Source: Fimbriimonadaceae bacterium
GTDB taxonomy: Bacteria; Armatimonadota; Fimbriimonadia; Fimbriimonadales; Fimbriimonadaceae
DNA: 34,882 nucleotides
Direction: 5' to 3'
Assembly: GCA_025934835.1 (NCBI GenBank)
Contig: JAICWL010000030.1
Span: 1 to 34,882, forward strand
The notes under the pieces are model-generated. The model was not told where the DNA came from, made no database searches, and was given only the letters and a program-made list of their open reading frames with translations. This document shows, in pieces, positions 24,241-32,615 of this stretch (the stretch's first letter is position 1; each line of letters opens with the position of its first letter). The translations under genes were made by a program, and so were the position numbers.

Positions 24241-25068
24241 CTACGCCTTGAGCCTGATCCCGAAGTGCTCGATATCGATCTTGCCTTCACGATAAAGCAT
24301 TCCGATCAGCTTCTTGAAAGAAGATTTGCTTAAGCCGAACGCGCGGCGAATATCCGCCGGATCCGAAGAATCGGAAAAGGGAAGGAAGCCACCGTTTTGC
24401 TCGAGCATCCGCAGGATGTCCGTCCCCTCCTCTTCTAGGCTCGGCAGCCCTTGAGGTGTCGTCGACAGAGCGCCCCGGCCGTCGGGCCGCACGCGCTTCA
24501 CGAAAGCCGTCAGCGAGTCCCCGACTCGGAGCTCCTCGTACATCTCCGATCGAGGAATCAGCGCGTTGTACAGACCGTCCGCCACGACCATCGCGCCCGC
24601 CGGAATCTTCCGATAAACGAGCGCGTGCACCGAAGCGCGTGGCCCAAGACTGCTCATGTCGTCGTTCAGGAACTTTGTAATCTTCGTGCTGCCGACGATT
24701 CGAGAAGTCCGCTCGTCCAGCAGGACCCGGACGACATACGCCGATCCCTCTCGGATCGGCTGGAACTGCTGCGCGAACGGCACGAGCAAGTCCTTTTCCA
24801 AGCCCCAATCCATAAACGCGCCCACCGGCCCCACGGATATCGCTCGCATCGCCGCGAACTGGCCCACCTCCGCGCGCGGACGCTGGGTGGTCGCAATGAG
24901 ACGGTCCTCGGAGTCGGCATACACGAAGACATCCACCTCGTCCCCCTCGCGCAGCTTGGGGTCGACGTACCGGACAGGCAGCAGCACGTCCGTCTCGCCG
25001 TCGGTGAGGTACGCGCCGTGCTTCGCGAACCGTATCGCGCGTAGCCGGTTCGTCTTGCCGATGAGCAT
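24241..25068 (-). CDS. cvfB: CvfB-family S1 RNA-binding protein
   Basis: The product has 275 aa. Its layout fits CvfB/YitL: S1-type barrels in the N-terminal part (GAYLTDGETDVLLPVRY and VGAFMDWGLEKDLLVPF), a third S1-like module around AMVVADGLYNALIPRSEMYEELRVGD, and a C-terminal winged helix from about residue 215 (LEEEGTDILRMLEQNGGFLPFSDSSDP, in part, then AFGLSKSSFKKLIGMLYREGKI). The DWGL and DLLVP motifs are characteristic. CvfB binds RNA and affects virulence factor expression in Staphylococcus. The role here is unknown. It lies 36 bases after the BaiN-type gene in the ilv run. Confidence 0.9.
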   Translation of the reverse strand: MLIGKTNRLRAIRFAKHGAYLTDGETDVLLPVRYVDPKLREGDEVDVFVYADSEDRLIATTQRPRAEVGQFAAMRAISVGPVGAFMDWGLEKDLLVPFAQQFQPIREGSAYVVRVLLDERTSRIVGSTKITKFLNDDMSSLGPRASVHALVYRKIPAGAMVVADGLYNALIPRSEMYEELRVGDSLTAFVKRVRPDGRGALSTTPQGLPSLEEEGTDILRMLEQNGGFLPFSDSSDPADIRRAFGLSKSSFKKLIGMLYREGKIDIEHFGIRLKA

Positions 25069-25104
25069 AAGCTGATTTTGACGTGCTCGAGAACGCGCCT
25101 CTGC

Positions 25105-26460
25105 CTACCGAACGGCAGATTCCCCCGCCGCGTATCCAGTCGAAAACGCCGCTTGCAGGTTGTAGCCGCCGATCGGCCCAGCGATGTCCAATACTTCGCC
25201 CGCCAGAAACAGCCCATCCACGAGCTTGGATCGCATGCTTTGCGGGTCCACCTCTTCGAGTGCGACGCCGCCCGCGACCACCTCACCCTTGTCCAGCGGC
25301 ACGTCCGCTACATTTCCGAGGATCCATCCCTTCAGCGTCGCCACCAGCTCTTTCCGCTCGCCGCGCCCCAGCTCAGCGAAAATGCGCCCGGAGGGCACGC
25401 CACAATCCGCCAAGATCATCGGAACGATTCGGTCCGGAAGCTCATCCCTCGAGAACCTCTCGACCCCCTTCTTCGGCGCGGAGCGAGCAAGCTCGAGCAG
25501 CCTTTCTTCTAGTTGCTCGGGGCGATAATCCGGCCAAAGGTCGATGGCCAGGGCGCACCCCGCCGACAGCCGCTCGGCCACTTCTCGGCTGATACCGAGC
25601 GCCGCCGGGCCCGAAACCCCCTTGTGGGTGAATAACAGATCCCCTCGCCATTTGGCGATCCTCGTCCCGCCGCTGAGGGCGAACAGCTCTATATCGGCCA
25701 GCGCGACACCTGCGAGTTCGTTCATAGCCGCGACCGACCACTGCATATAAACCGGCGCGAGGGCCGGTGCGATCGGCCGAATGCTATGCCCCAGCTCTCG
25801 AGCCCGGCTAAACCCGTCGCCCGTGGTGCCGCTCGCCGGGTACGAGCTTCCCCCGGCCGCGATTACGACCCTGGACGACGAGAACCGGGAGGAAGTCGGT
25901 CGCGCGCCGCTCGCCTCCTCTCCCGCGGCATGCACGGCGCGAAGCAGCTTCGAGGCGCTCGCTCCGGTCTTGAGCGGACCCCGTACAGCCGGTTCGCGAT
26001 AAGCCGAGCCGAGTTCCACGCCCGTTACGCATGCGCCATCAGTGACGACGCGCGCAACCGGCGCCTCGAGGAACACATCGACAGCCGCTTCATCGAGGTA
26101 TGAGCGCAAAATCGCGAGCACGTCTTTGGCGGTTCGGTCCACCGGAAAGACCCGACCGTCGGGCCGAGTCATAACTTCCAGCCCCCGCGATGTGAGCATC
26201 TCCAAAATGTCGCCGTTCTGGAATCGATACATCGACGGCTTCAGGAATCTCGCCTCGTTCGGCCGAAAAGCCCGCAGAACCTCGTCGACCCTGCCCGAGT
26301 GCGTGATATTGCACTTGCCGCCGCCTGAAATCATAATTTTGGTGCCCAGACGCACCGTTTTTTCTAGGAGCGCGACGCGGGCGCCAAGGCTCGCTGCGCG
26401 CCACGCGGCAATGATGCCGGCCGCCCCTCCCCCGATTACGATCAGGTCGTAGCGCGGCAA
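25105..26460 (-). CDS. BaiN/HI0933/YhiN-family FAD-dependent oxidoreductase
   Basis: This flavoprotein of 451 aa has the dinucleotide motif IVIGGGAAGIIAAW at the N-terminus, then the family hallmark GTKIMISGGGKCNITH. A second conserved block is VIAAGGSSYPASGTTGDGF, then LLFTHKGVSGPAAL, and the C-terminal VAGGVALEEVDPQSM with LFLAGEVLDIAGPIGGYN. These features define the HI0933 family. Known or proposed roles include bile-acid-type reduction (BaiN) and unknown housekeeping flavin chemistry. The natural substrate here cannot be told. It starts 3 bases after the ilvD stop, so the two are probably co-transcribed. No clear link to amino acid synthesis is known. Confidence 0.9.
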   Translation of the reverse strand: MPRYDLIVIGGGAAGIIAAWRAASLGARVALLEKTVRLGTKIMISGGGKCNITHSGRVDEVLRAFRPNEARFLKPSMYRFQNGDILEMLTSRGLEVMTRPDGRVFPVDRTAKDVLAILRSYLDEAAVDVFLEAPVARVVTDGACVTGVELGSAYREPAVRGPLKTGASASKLLRAVHAAGEEASGARPTSSRFSSSRVVIAAGGSSYPASGTTGDGFSRARELGHSIRPIAPALAPVYMQWSVAAMNELAGVALADIELFALSGGTRIAKWRGDLLFTHKGVSGPAALGISREVAERLSAGCALAIDLWPDYRPEQLEERLLELARSAPKKGVERFSRDELPDRIVPMILADCGVPSGRIFAELGRGERKELVATLKGWILGNVADVPLDKGEVVAGGVALEEVDPQSMRSKLVDGLFLAGEVLDIAGPIGGYNLQAAFSTGYAAGESAVR

Positions 26461-26463
26461 GCT

Positions 26464-28152
26464 CTATCCCCGGCCGGAATGCGTCACCGCGCCTTCGCAC
26501 GCCGGGCCGACCAAGCGCGCGTACTTCTCGAGCGCGCCACCCTTGTAGGGCTCTGGCCTCCGCCACGCCCGTCGCCGAGCAGCCATCTCCGATTCGTCCA
26601 GCGCGACGCTCAGCTCGCCTTTCTCCGCGTCGACGGTCACGATGTCGCCGTCCTTCACGAGAGCGATCGGGCCCCCGTCGTAGGCCTCAGGGCCGACGTG
26701 GCCCACCATGAGGCCCCGCGTCGCGCCGCTGAATCGTCCGTCGGTGAGCAGAGCAACGGAATATCCGAGGCCTTGGCCCACGATCGCCGACGTCACCCCG
26801 AGCATCTCGCGCATTCCAGGTCCGCCTTTGGGTCCCTCATACCGGATCACAACGACGTCGCCCGCCGATACGTGCCTGAATTGAACGGCGGCCATTGCTG
26901 CCTCTTCTCCGTCGAAAACCTTCGCCGGCCCGGTGATCGCCAGCTTGGAGACTCCGGTCGTCTTCACCACGCCACCTTCCGGCGCGAGGTTGCCACGAAC
27001 GATCGCCAGACCGCCGGTCGGATACAAGGCGTTCTCCTTCGGCCTGACGACATCTTGGCCCTCCGGCACCCGAACATCGGCGAGGTTCTCCGCAAGCGTC
27101 TTGCCGTTGACTGTCAGGCAATCGCCGTGGAGGCATCCGGCATCGAGCATCGCGCGAAGCACCACCGGCACGCCCCCCACGTTGTGCAGGTCCAGCATGA
27201 CGTACTTGCCGCCTGGCCGAAGGCTAGCCAACGTTGGCGTCCGCTTGCTAACTCGCTCGATGTCGTCGAAGCCGATATCGATTCCGAGTTCGTGGGCGAT
27301 CGCAGGTATGTGCAGGGCCACGTTCGTGCTGCCGCCAGTGGCCGCGCCAATCGCGATCGCGTTTTCGAGCGCCTCGCGGGTGATGATCTTATCCGGCGTC
27401 AACCCGTCTCTCATGGCCGCCATCATCGCCTCGGCGGCTCTGGCGAACCACGCTGCGCGGTCTTCCGATGTGGCAGGCGGGGACGAGGAGCCCGGAAGAG
27501 CCATGCCCAACGCCTCGGCGACGCACGCCATCGTATTGGCCGTGTATTGGCCCCCGCAGGCGCCCGCCCCTGGGCACACCGCGCATTCGACTGCGTGCAG
27601 CTCTTCGTCCGAAATCGTGCCCGCCGCATGCGCGCCCGCGGCTTCGAAAGCGTCTTGAATGGTCACGTCGCGCCCTTGGAATCGGCCCGGCATGATGGTG
27701 CCCCCATAAAGGAACACACTCGGCACGTTCAGCCTCGCCATGGCCATCAGCGTCCCGGGAAGGCTCTTGTCGCACCCCGCGACGCCCACCAGGCCGTCGT
27801 AGCAGTGAGCCCGAACCATCAGCTCGATGGAGTCGGCGATAACCTCGCGCGAAACGAGCGAGGCCTTCATTCCCGCGTGTCCCATGGCGATGCCGTCGCT
27901 CACCGAGATCGTGGTAAATCTGCGGGGTGTCCCTCCGCGCTCGGCGATGTGCTTGGCGATGGCCTCTGCCTGAGAGTCCAAATTGATGTTGCACGGGGTC
28001 GCCTCGCCCCACACGCTCGACACCGCGATCCAAGGCTGCTCGTAGATCTCCTTGTCTCCGAGCCCCATGGCGCGCATCATGGCCCGGTTCGCGGTCTTGT
28101 CCGCGCCTTCGGAGATCGTTCGAGACTTGTGCTTGGGATCGAATGGTTTCAT
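26464..28152 (-). CDS. ilvD: Dihydroxy-acid dehydratase
   Basis: This iron-sulfur enzyme of 562 aa makes the 2-keto acids of Ile and Val from the dihydroxy acids made by IlvC. Conserved marks are [14 protein letters not shown] (cluster Cys), GCDKSLPG (Cys and metal-site Asp-Lys) and [16 protein letters not shown] (third Cys). Further on are [39 protein letters not shown] and the C-terminal RRAWRRPEP. Length and domain order are normal. It stands 38 bases after ilvA and 3 bases before the BaiN-type gene. The upstream attenuator at ilvB probably controls it if the run is one transcript. Confidence 0.97.
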   Translation of the reverse strand: MKPFDPKHKSRTISEGADKTANRAMMRAMGLGDKEIYEQPWIAVSSVWGEATPCNINLDSQAEAIAKHIAERGGTPRRFTTISVSDGIAMGHAGMKASLVSREVIADSIELMVRAHCYDGLVGVAGCDKSLPGTLMAMARLNVPSVFLYGGTIMPGRFQGRDVTIQDAFEAAGAHAAGTISDEELHAVECAVCPGAGACGGQYTANTMACVAEALGMALPGSSSPPATSEDRAAWFARAAEAMMAAMRDGLTPDKIITREALENAIAIGAATGGSTNVALHIPAIAHELGIDIGFDDIERVSKRTPTLASLRPGGKYVMLDLHNVGGVPVVLRAMLDAGCLHGDCLTVNGKTLAENLADVRVPEGQDVVRPKENALYPTGGLAIVRGNLAPEGGVVKTTGVSKLAITGPAKVFDGEEAAMAAVQFRHVSAGDVVVIRYEGPKGGPGMREMLGVTSAIVGQGLGYSVALLTDGRFSGATRGLMVGHVGPEAYDGGPIALVKDGDIVTVDAEKGELSVALDESEMAARRRAWRRPEPYKGGALEKYARLVGPACEGAVTHSGRG

Positions 28153-28190
28153 GGGGAAGGGCTAATTTCTACCTGATGACGGCCCGCGGA

Positions 28191-29723
28191 TCAGCCGCCC
28201 AAAAACATGCGGATGGCCGGATTGCTCGTTTCGTCGCTCCAGCCGTATTCCACGCTGGCCAAAAAGCGCTCGAAGTCCGCCTTGCTTTCCGGAGGCACCT
28301 GGATTCCGACCAGCGCGCGCCCCACGTCCGATCCGTGGTTGCGGTAGTGAAACAGGCTGATGTTCCAGCGCGTGCCCAGCCGATCGAGGAACGTCGACAG
28401 CGCCCCCGCACGCTCCGGAAAATCGAAGTGGAGCAGTCGCTCGTGCTCGGCGTCCGGCGAGCGCCCGCCCACCATATGCCGGACGTGAGTCTTGGCTACT
28501 TCGTCGGCCGTGAGGTCGAACGTTCGGTACCCCTTGGCGCGCAAAACCGCCACGAGCTCGTCGAGCTCGCGCGCGCTGCGAATCTGAACACCTGCGAACA
28601 CCGTCGCCGCCCGAGAGTCCCCCATCCGATAATTGAACTCCGTTAGATTGCGCGCTCCCATGTCCGCGCACAGCTCCCGAAAGCTTCCCGGCCGCTCCGG
28701 AATCTCGATCGCCAATATCCCTTCGTGGCCCTCGCCCACTTCGGCGCGTTCGGCGATGTACCGTAGCCGCTCGAAATTCAGATTCGCGCCCGAAAGAACA
28801 GCCACGAGGCTCAGGTTCTCCGCGTTCTCCTTCGCCGCCCAGGATTTGAGACCGGCGTAGGACAGTGCTCCGGCCGGTTCCACGACAGCCCGGCAATCTT
28901 CGAACACTTCCTTCACAGCTCCGCAAATCTCGTCGTTGCTCACGGTGACGATCTCGTCCACCCACTCGCGCGCGATCCGGAAAGTTTCTTCGCCAACGAT
29001 CCGAACGGCGCAGCCGTCCGCCAGCATCCCGATCCGGTCCAACTGGACTCGGTGACCCGCCTGCAAAGATCGATTCATCGCATCGCAATCCTCAGCCTCG
29101 ACCCCGATCACCTTGGTTCCGGGCCGAAGCTCCTTGACTGCCAGCGCGATGCCGCTGATCAGCCCGCCGCCCCCAACCGGCACGAAAACCGCATCCAAAG
29201 CGCCCTTGCGCTGCTCGACGATCTCGAGCCCGATCGTGCCCTGTCCGGCGATCACGTCGGGATGGTCGTACGGATGAACGAAGGTCAGTCCCCGTTGCGC
29301 TCCCAATGTTCTCGCGTGCTCGAACGCTTCGTCGTAGCCGTCGCCGAACACGATCAGCTCGGCCCCAAGCGCCAAAATCGCCTCGATCTTGATTTGCGGA
29401 GTGGTGCACGGTACGACGATGACGGCGTGCGCCTTGAGCATTTTTGCCGCTAGGCCCACCCCTTGCGCATGGTTGCCCGCAGACGCGGTGATCACCCCTC
29501 GCGAAAGCGCCTCCGACGACAGGCGCGACATCATGTTGTACGCGCCCCGCAGCTTGAACGAGAACACCGGCTGCTCGTCCTCGCGCTTGAGCCACACGTC
29601 GTTGCCGGTCAGCTTCGAGAGTAGCGGAGCGTGTTCCAGCGGGGTCTTGTGCGCCACGTTGTAAACGCTGGATGACCGGATCCTTCGCAGGTAGTCCTCG
29701 GCCCGAAGCGTCGTCGAGTTCAT
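28191..29723 (-). CDS. ilvA: Threonine dehydratase, biosynthetic, with two ACT-like regulatory domains
   Basis: This PLP enzyme of 510 aa converts threonine to 2-oxobutanoate, the first step to isoleucine. The PLP lysine lies in FSFKLRGAYN. ASAGNHAQGVG and the glycine loop VPVGGGGLISGIA bind the cofactor phosphate. Two C-terminal ACT-like domains (about 335-415 and 425-505; EIPERPGSFRELC and DFPERAGALSTFLDRLG) mark the isoleucine-inhibited form, not the catabolic one. ATG 29723 overlaps the ABC ATPase stop (ATGA). The longer frame upstream lies in the ABC gene. Feedback inhibition by isoleucine is expected from the two ACT domains. Confidence 0.96.
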   Translation of the reverse strand: MNSTTLRAEDYLRRIRSSSVYNVAHKTPLEHAPLLSKLTGNDVWLKREDEQPVFSFKLRGAYNMMSRLSSEALSRGVITASAGNHAQGVGLAAKMLKAHAVIVVPCTTPQIKIEAILALGAELIVFGDGYDEAFEHARTLGAQRGLTFVHPYDHPDVIAGQGTIGLEIVEQRKGALDAVFVPVGGGGLISGIALAVKELRPGTKVIGVEAEDCDAMNRSLQAGHRVQLDRIGMLADGCAVRIVGEETFRIAREWVDEIVTVSNDEICGAVKEVFEDCRAVVEPAGALSYAGLKSWAAKENAENLSLVAVLSGANLNFERLRYIAERAEVGEGHEGILAIEIPERPGSFRELCADMGARNLTEFNYRMGDSRAATVFAGVQIRSARELDELVAVLRAKGYRTFDLTADEVAKTHVRHMVGGRSPDAEHERLLHFDFPERAGALSTFLDRLGTRWNISLFHYRNHGSDVGRALVGIQVPPESKADFERFLASVEYGWSDETSNPAIRMFLGG

Positions 29724-30529
29724 TGCATCACCGCCCGATATGGGCCCCGACCGATCAGCTCTACGGCCATACCAAACAGCCGAGTGATGTTCTCGGAAGT
29801 CATGATCTCCTGCCGCGCTCCGTCCGCCACGACCTGCCCCTCGCGCAAAAGGATCACGCGCGTGATCTCCGGCACGATCTCCTCGACGTGGTGCGTGATA
29901 AGCACGAGCGACGTCCCCCGCCGCGCAAGCTGGCTCATCGTGTCGACCAGCCCCGTCCGCGCCGCCAAGTCGAGGCTCGTAGTCGGCTCGTCGAAAAGCA
30001 GCGAGCCAGGCTCGTTCACGAGCGCTCTGGCGATCATGACCCGCCTGGCCTCTCCCGATGAGAGCGTCCGGAACTTGCGTCCGCAAAGCCGTCCCGCGCC
30101 CGCGGCATCGAGGGCTGCGAGCGCAGCGGAGCACGACGCCGACCAATCGCCCCCAAAATAACCTTCCAGGCCCGCTGAAACAACCTGCTCCGCAGTAGCG
30201 TCGGGGTCCATAGCCGATTCCCAATCCGAGCTTACGATCCCCAGCGTGCGGCGAAGCTCGGCTACATGCCACCGCTCCGAGCCCATGATCCTCATCGTTC
30301 CGCTGCCGGCCGCCGGATACAGCTCACGAGTCAGGAGCTTCATGAAGCTGGATTTGCCGGAGCCGTTCGGACCCAGAATCGCAACGCTCTCCCCCTGTTC
30401 GATCGTAAGGCTGAGATCGCGCAGTGCCGGATGCCCGTCACGGAGCACGGTCACGTTCGCTAGCTCCACAAGGGGCGGCTGCCCGAGGCCCGGGTCCCGG
30501 AGCCGGCGGCATTCGGACGAGCCGATCAT
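29720..30529 (-). CDS. ABC transporter ATP-binding protein, stand-alone
   Basis: This single ATPase domain of 269 aa has Walker A GPNGSGKSS, a Q-loop region near IVSSDWES, signature LSSGEARRV, Walker B SLLFDEPTTSLD and the switch His in LITHHVEEI. The LSSGE-A-R-R-V form and the HHVEEI segment are close to the YlmA/ModF group, whose partners are poorly defined. No permease gene is adjacent. ATG 30529 overlaps the coiled-coil gene stop and its own stop overlaps ilvA (ATGA both times), so it is translated within the ilv run. Whether it serves amino acid transport or another task is unknown. Confidence 0.9.
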   Translation of the reverse strand: MIGSSECRRLRDPGLGQPPLVELANVTVLRDGHPALRDLSLTIEQGESVAILGPNGSGKSSFMKLLTRELYPAAGSGTMRIMGSERWHVAELRRTLGIVSSDWESAMDPDATAEQVVSAGLEGYFGGDWSASCSAALAALDAAGAGRLCGRKFRTLSSGEARRVMIARALVNEPGSLLFDEPTTSLDLAARTGLVDTMSQLARRGTSLVLITHHVEEIVPEITRVILLREGQVVADGARQEIMTSENITRLFGMAVELIGRGPYRAVMQ

Positions 30530-31044
30530 CCCTTCACCCTCACAAGCGCCACGATCGCCAAAAGCAAAGCCACGATAGCGACGGCGATGCAGATGCTGGC
30601 GAGCCGTACCGCCGAAGCCATTTCGCGCGCGCGGGCGGCGTCCTCGCGCTCGAGCTTTTCGGCTCGGCTCCGAAGCGCCTCCAGGTCGGATTGGAGTGCG
30701 GAGATCTGGCCGCCGAGCTCAAACTGCCGCCGCTGCGGCTCGATAATCAGCGTTCGGATGGTCTTCGACTCCTGTTCGGCGATTTGGTGGGCGTCGGTAG
30801 CAGGCACGCCTGCCTTCACCAGTTCACCCTCGAAGCGCTCCAGAAGCGGTCTCATGATGCCGTCGGGATCGCCCGGGACCCCGTGCAGAAAGAGCGACCC
30901 TGCGTTGACCATCAGCTCGCGAACTTGAGACTCGACGGTGCGCACCTTCGCGCGGTCTTTGGACCAATTCGCCTTTGACCAAATCTTCTTGCCGGTCGAG
31001 ATGGCGAGCTCCGCCGCAGCCTCGATAAGCCACCCCGGAATCAT
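30526..31044 (-). CDS. Unknown tail-anchored coiled-coil protein between ilvC and the ABC ATPase
   Basis: I do not recognise this 172-aa protein. The N-terminal half is helical and charged (WLIEAAAELAISTGKKIW at the start). A predicted coiled coil of about 35 residues follows (105-140, QISALQSDLEALRSRAEKLE). A single hydrophobic helix near the C-terminus (about 147-167, ASICIAVAIVALLLAIVAL) ends in RVKG, the form of a tail anchor. No signal peptide is present. ATG 31044 lies 2 bases after the ilvC stop, and the stop overlaps the ABC gene start. It may recruit the ABC ATPase to the membrane, but that is only inferred from position. Confidence 0.7.
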   Translation of the reverse strand: MIPGWLIEAAAELAISTGKKIWSKANWSKDRAKVRTVESQVRELMVNAGSLFLHGVPGDPDGIMRPLLERFEGELVKAGVPATDAHQIAEQESKTIRTLIIEPQRRQFELGGQISALQSDLEALRSRAEKLEREDAARAREMASAVRLASICIAVAIVALLLAIVALVRVKG

Positions 31045-31046
31045 AG

Positions 31047-32042
31047 CTATTTGGCTTTCAGGAACGGCATCATCGGTCGGAGCTTCTTGCCCACTTCTTC
31101 GACCGGATGAGTACGCTCCGCTGCTCTGATCCTCTCCATGTTCGGTCTGCCTGCCTCGTTCTCGGCGATCCACTCTTTGGCGAACTTGCCGCTCTGAATG
31201 TCCGCGAGCAACTCCTTCATCGCTTGTCGGCTCTGCTCGTTGATCACTTTCGGCCCCGCGACATAATCGCCCCACTCCGCCGTGTCGCTGATGCTGTAGC
31301 GCATGTAGTTCAAGCCGCCTTCGTACAGTAGGTCGACGATCAGCTTTGTCTCGTGCAGACATTCGAAGTAAGCCGCCTCGGGCTGATACCCAGCTTCGAC
31401 GAGTGTCTCGAAGCCTGCTTTGATCAGCGCCGAGAGCCCTCCGCAGAGCACGGCCTGCTCGCCGAAGAGGTCGGTCTCCGTTTCCTCCTTGAAAGTCGTT
31501 TCGAGCAGCCCGGCCCTGGCGCAACCAATGCCCCAGGCATACGACAGCGCTCGCTGCTTCGCTTTGCCCGTGAAATCTTGCTGGACCGCGACGAGAGCGG
31601 GCATTCCGGCGCCGGTGAGGTACTCGGCGCGCAGTCGGTGCCCGGGCCCCTTCGGCGCCACCATGGCCACGTCCACATTGGCTGGCGGCCGAATCAGCCC
31701 GAAGTGAATGTTGAATCCGTGTGCGAACAGAAGAAGCTGGCCGTCCCGCAGGTGGGGCGCCACACCCTCACTATAGATGTCGCGCATCGGCACGTCCGGC
31801 GTGCAGAACATCAGCATATCGGCCCATTGCGTAGCCTCGCTCACCGTGAGGACGGTCAGGCCCTCCTCCTCCGCCTTGGCTTTGGACTTGCTGCCCGCAT
31901 GGAGCGCTACCCGCACGTCGACGCCCGAATCGCGCAGATTCAGCGCATGAGCGTGCCCCTGGCTGCCGTAGCCGATTACCGCGACCTTCGAGGCTTTGAC
32001 CAGCCCAGGATCGATGTCCTTATCGTAATAGATTGTTGCCAT
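31047..32042 (-). CDS. ilvC: Ketol-acid reductoisomerase (class I)
   Basis: This 331-aa enzyme isomerises and reduces acetolactate or acetohydroxybutyrate. The N-terminal Rossmann domain begins [11 protein letters not shown] with [19 protein letters not shown]. The cofactor-choice loop is [15 protein letters not shown], whose Lys/Ser pattern is usual for NADPH. The knotted domain holds the metal site in [12 protein letters not shown] (Asp, Glu) and in the ECLHETKLI segment, and SDTAEWGD later. The length is that of short class I enzymes. It lies 42 bases after ilvN, with a GC-rich hairpin in the gap. The initiator region CTCAAAAATT shows no Shine-Dalgarno. Confidence 0.97.
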   Translation of the reverse strand: MATIYYDKDIDPGLVKASKVAVIGYGSQGHAHALNLRDSGVDVRVALHAGSKSKAKAEEEGLTVLTVSEATQWADMLMFCTPDVPMRDIYSEGVAPHLRDGQLLLFAHGFNIHFGLIRPPANVDVAMVAPKGPGHRLRAEYLTGAGMPALVAVQQDFTGKAKQRALSYAWGIGCARAGLLETTFKEETETDLFGEQAVLCGGLSALIKAGFETLVEAGYQPEAAYFECLHETKLIVDLLYEGGLNYMRYSISDTAEWGDYVAGPKVINEQSRQAMKELLADIQSGKFAKEWIAENEAGRPNMERIRAAERTHPVEEVGKKLRPMMPFLKAK

Positions 32043-32052
32043 AATTTTTGAG

Positions 32053-32069
32053 CGCGGCGGCTCGCCGCG
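32053..32069 (-). other. GC-rich hairpin between ilvN and ilvC
   Basis: CGCGGCG (32053-32059), loop GCT and CGCCGCG (32063-32069) form a perfect 7-bp GC stem in the 42-base gap. No T-run follows on the minus strand (it continues CTCAAAAATT to the ilvC start). It may set transcript stability or the relative yield of ilvC. Confidence 0.45.
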
Positions 32070-32084
32070 GCATTACTCTTCTTG

Positions 32085-32615
32085 CTAAGCCTCGACTCGC
32101 ATCGCCACCAGGCCCGTGCGTACGACTTCCTTGACGCCGTACGGCTCGAGCATGTCGATGAGTCTATCCACCCGGTGCGGCTCGTCGGTGAACTCGATCG
32201 CCATGGAGTCGTGCGCCAGGTGAACCACTTTGGCGCCCAGCACCTGCACGATTTCAAGCACTTCCGAGCGCTGACCCGGCGCTGCCTGAACCTGCACCAG
32301 CGCTAGTTCGCGCCGAACCGACTCGTGCGGCTGAACGTCGTCGACCTCCACCACGTCGATCAGCTTCTCCAGTTGCCGCACGCACTGCACCAGAGTGCTC
32401 TCGTCTCCATTGACCACGAGCGTCAGCCTCGAAAAGCCCTCCTGCTCGCAGTCGCCCGCGTTGAGAGAGGCCAGCGAAAAACCTCGGCGTCGAAAGAGCG
32501 AAACGAGACGGTTCAGAGTGCCGGCCTCGTTCTGAACGAGCGCCGTGATCGCGTGCTGCGCGGTGCGCGGAGCGCGGTCCCGATCTTCGCTGTCGAGCAA
32601 TCTGGCGACGCTCAT
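32085..32615 (-). CDS. ilvN: Acetolactate synthase small (regulatory) subunit
   Basis: This 176-aa partner of IlvB gives the holoenzyme activity and valine feedback control. The N-terminal ACT domain has HAITALVQNEAGTLNRLVSLF and RRGFSLASLNAGDCEQEG. The second half (FTDEPHRVDRLIDMLEPYGV and VRTGLVAMRV) is the usual C-terminal domain. ATG 32615 is chosen because it overlaps the ilvB stop (ATGA), and the long frame upstream runs antisense-like through ilvB. A short charged N-terminal stretch (RLLDSEDRDRAPRTAQ) precedes the ACT domain. The length is typical. Confidence 0.96.
   Translation of the reverse strand: MSVARLLDSEDRDRAPRTAQHAITALVQNEAGTLNRLVSLFRRRGFSLASLNAGDCEQEGFSRLTLVVNGDESTLVQCVRQLEKLIDVVEVDDVQPHESVRRELALVQVQAAPGQRSEVLEIVQVLGAKVVHLAHDSMAIEFTDEPHRVDRLIDMLEPYGVKEVVRTGLVAMRVEA

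Noticed and set aside
26479-28176. 565-codon open frame on the plus strand opposite ilvD
   Set aside because: It is the antisense of a clear ilvD gene. High GC content keeps antisense frames open. The translation has the Arg/His-rich look of a shadow and no family match.
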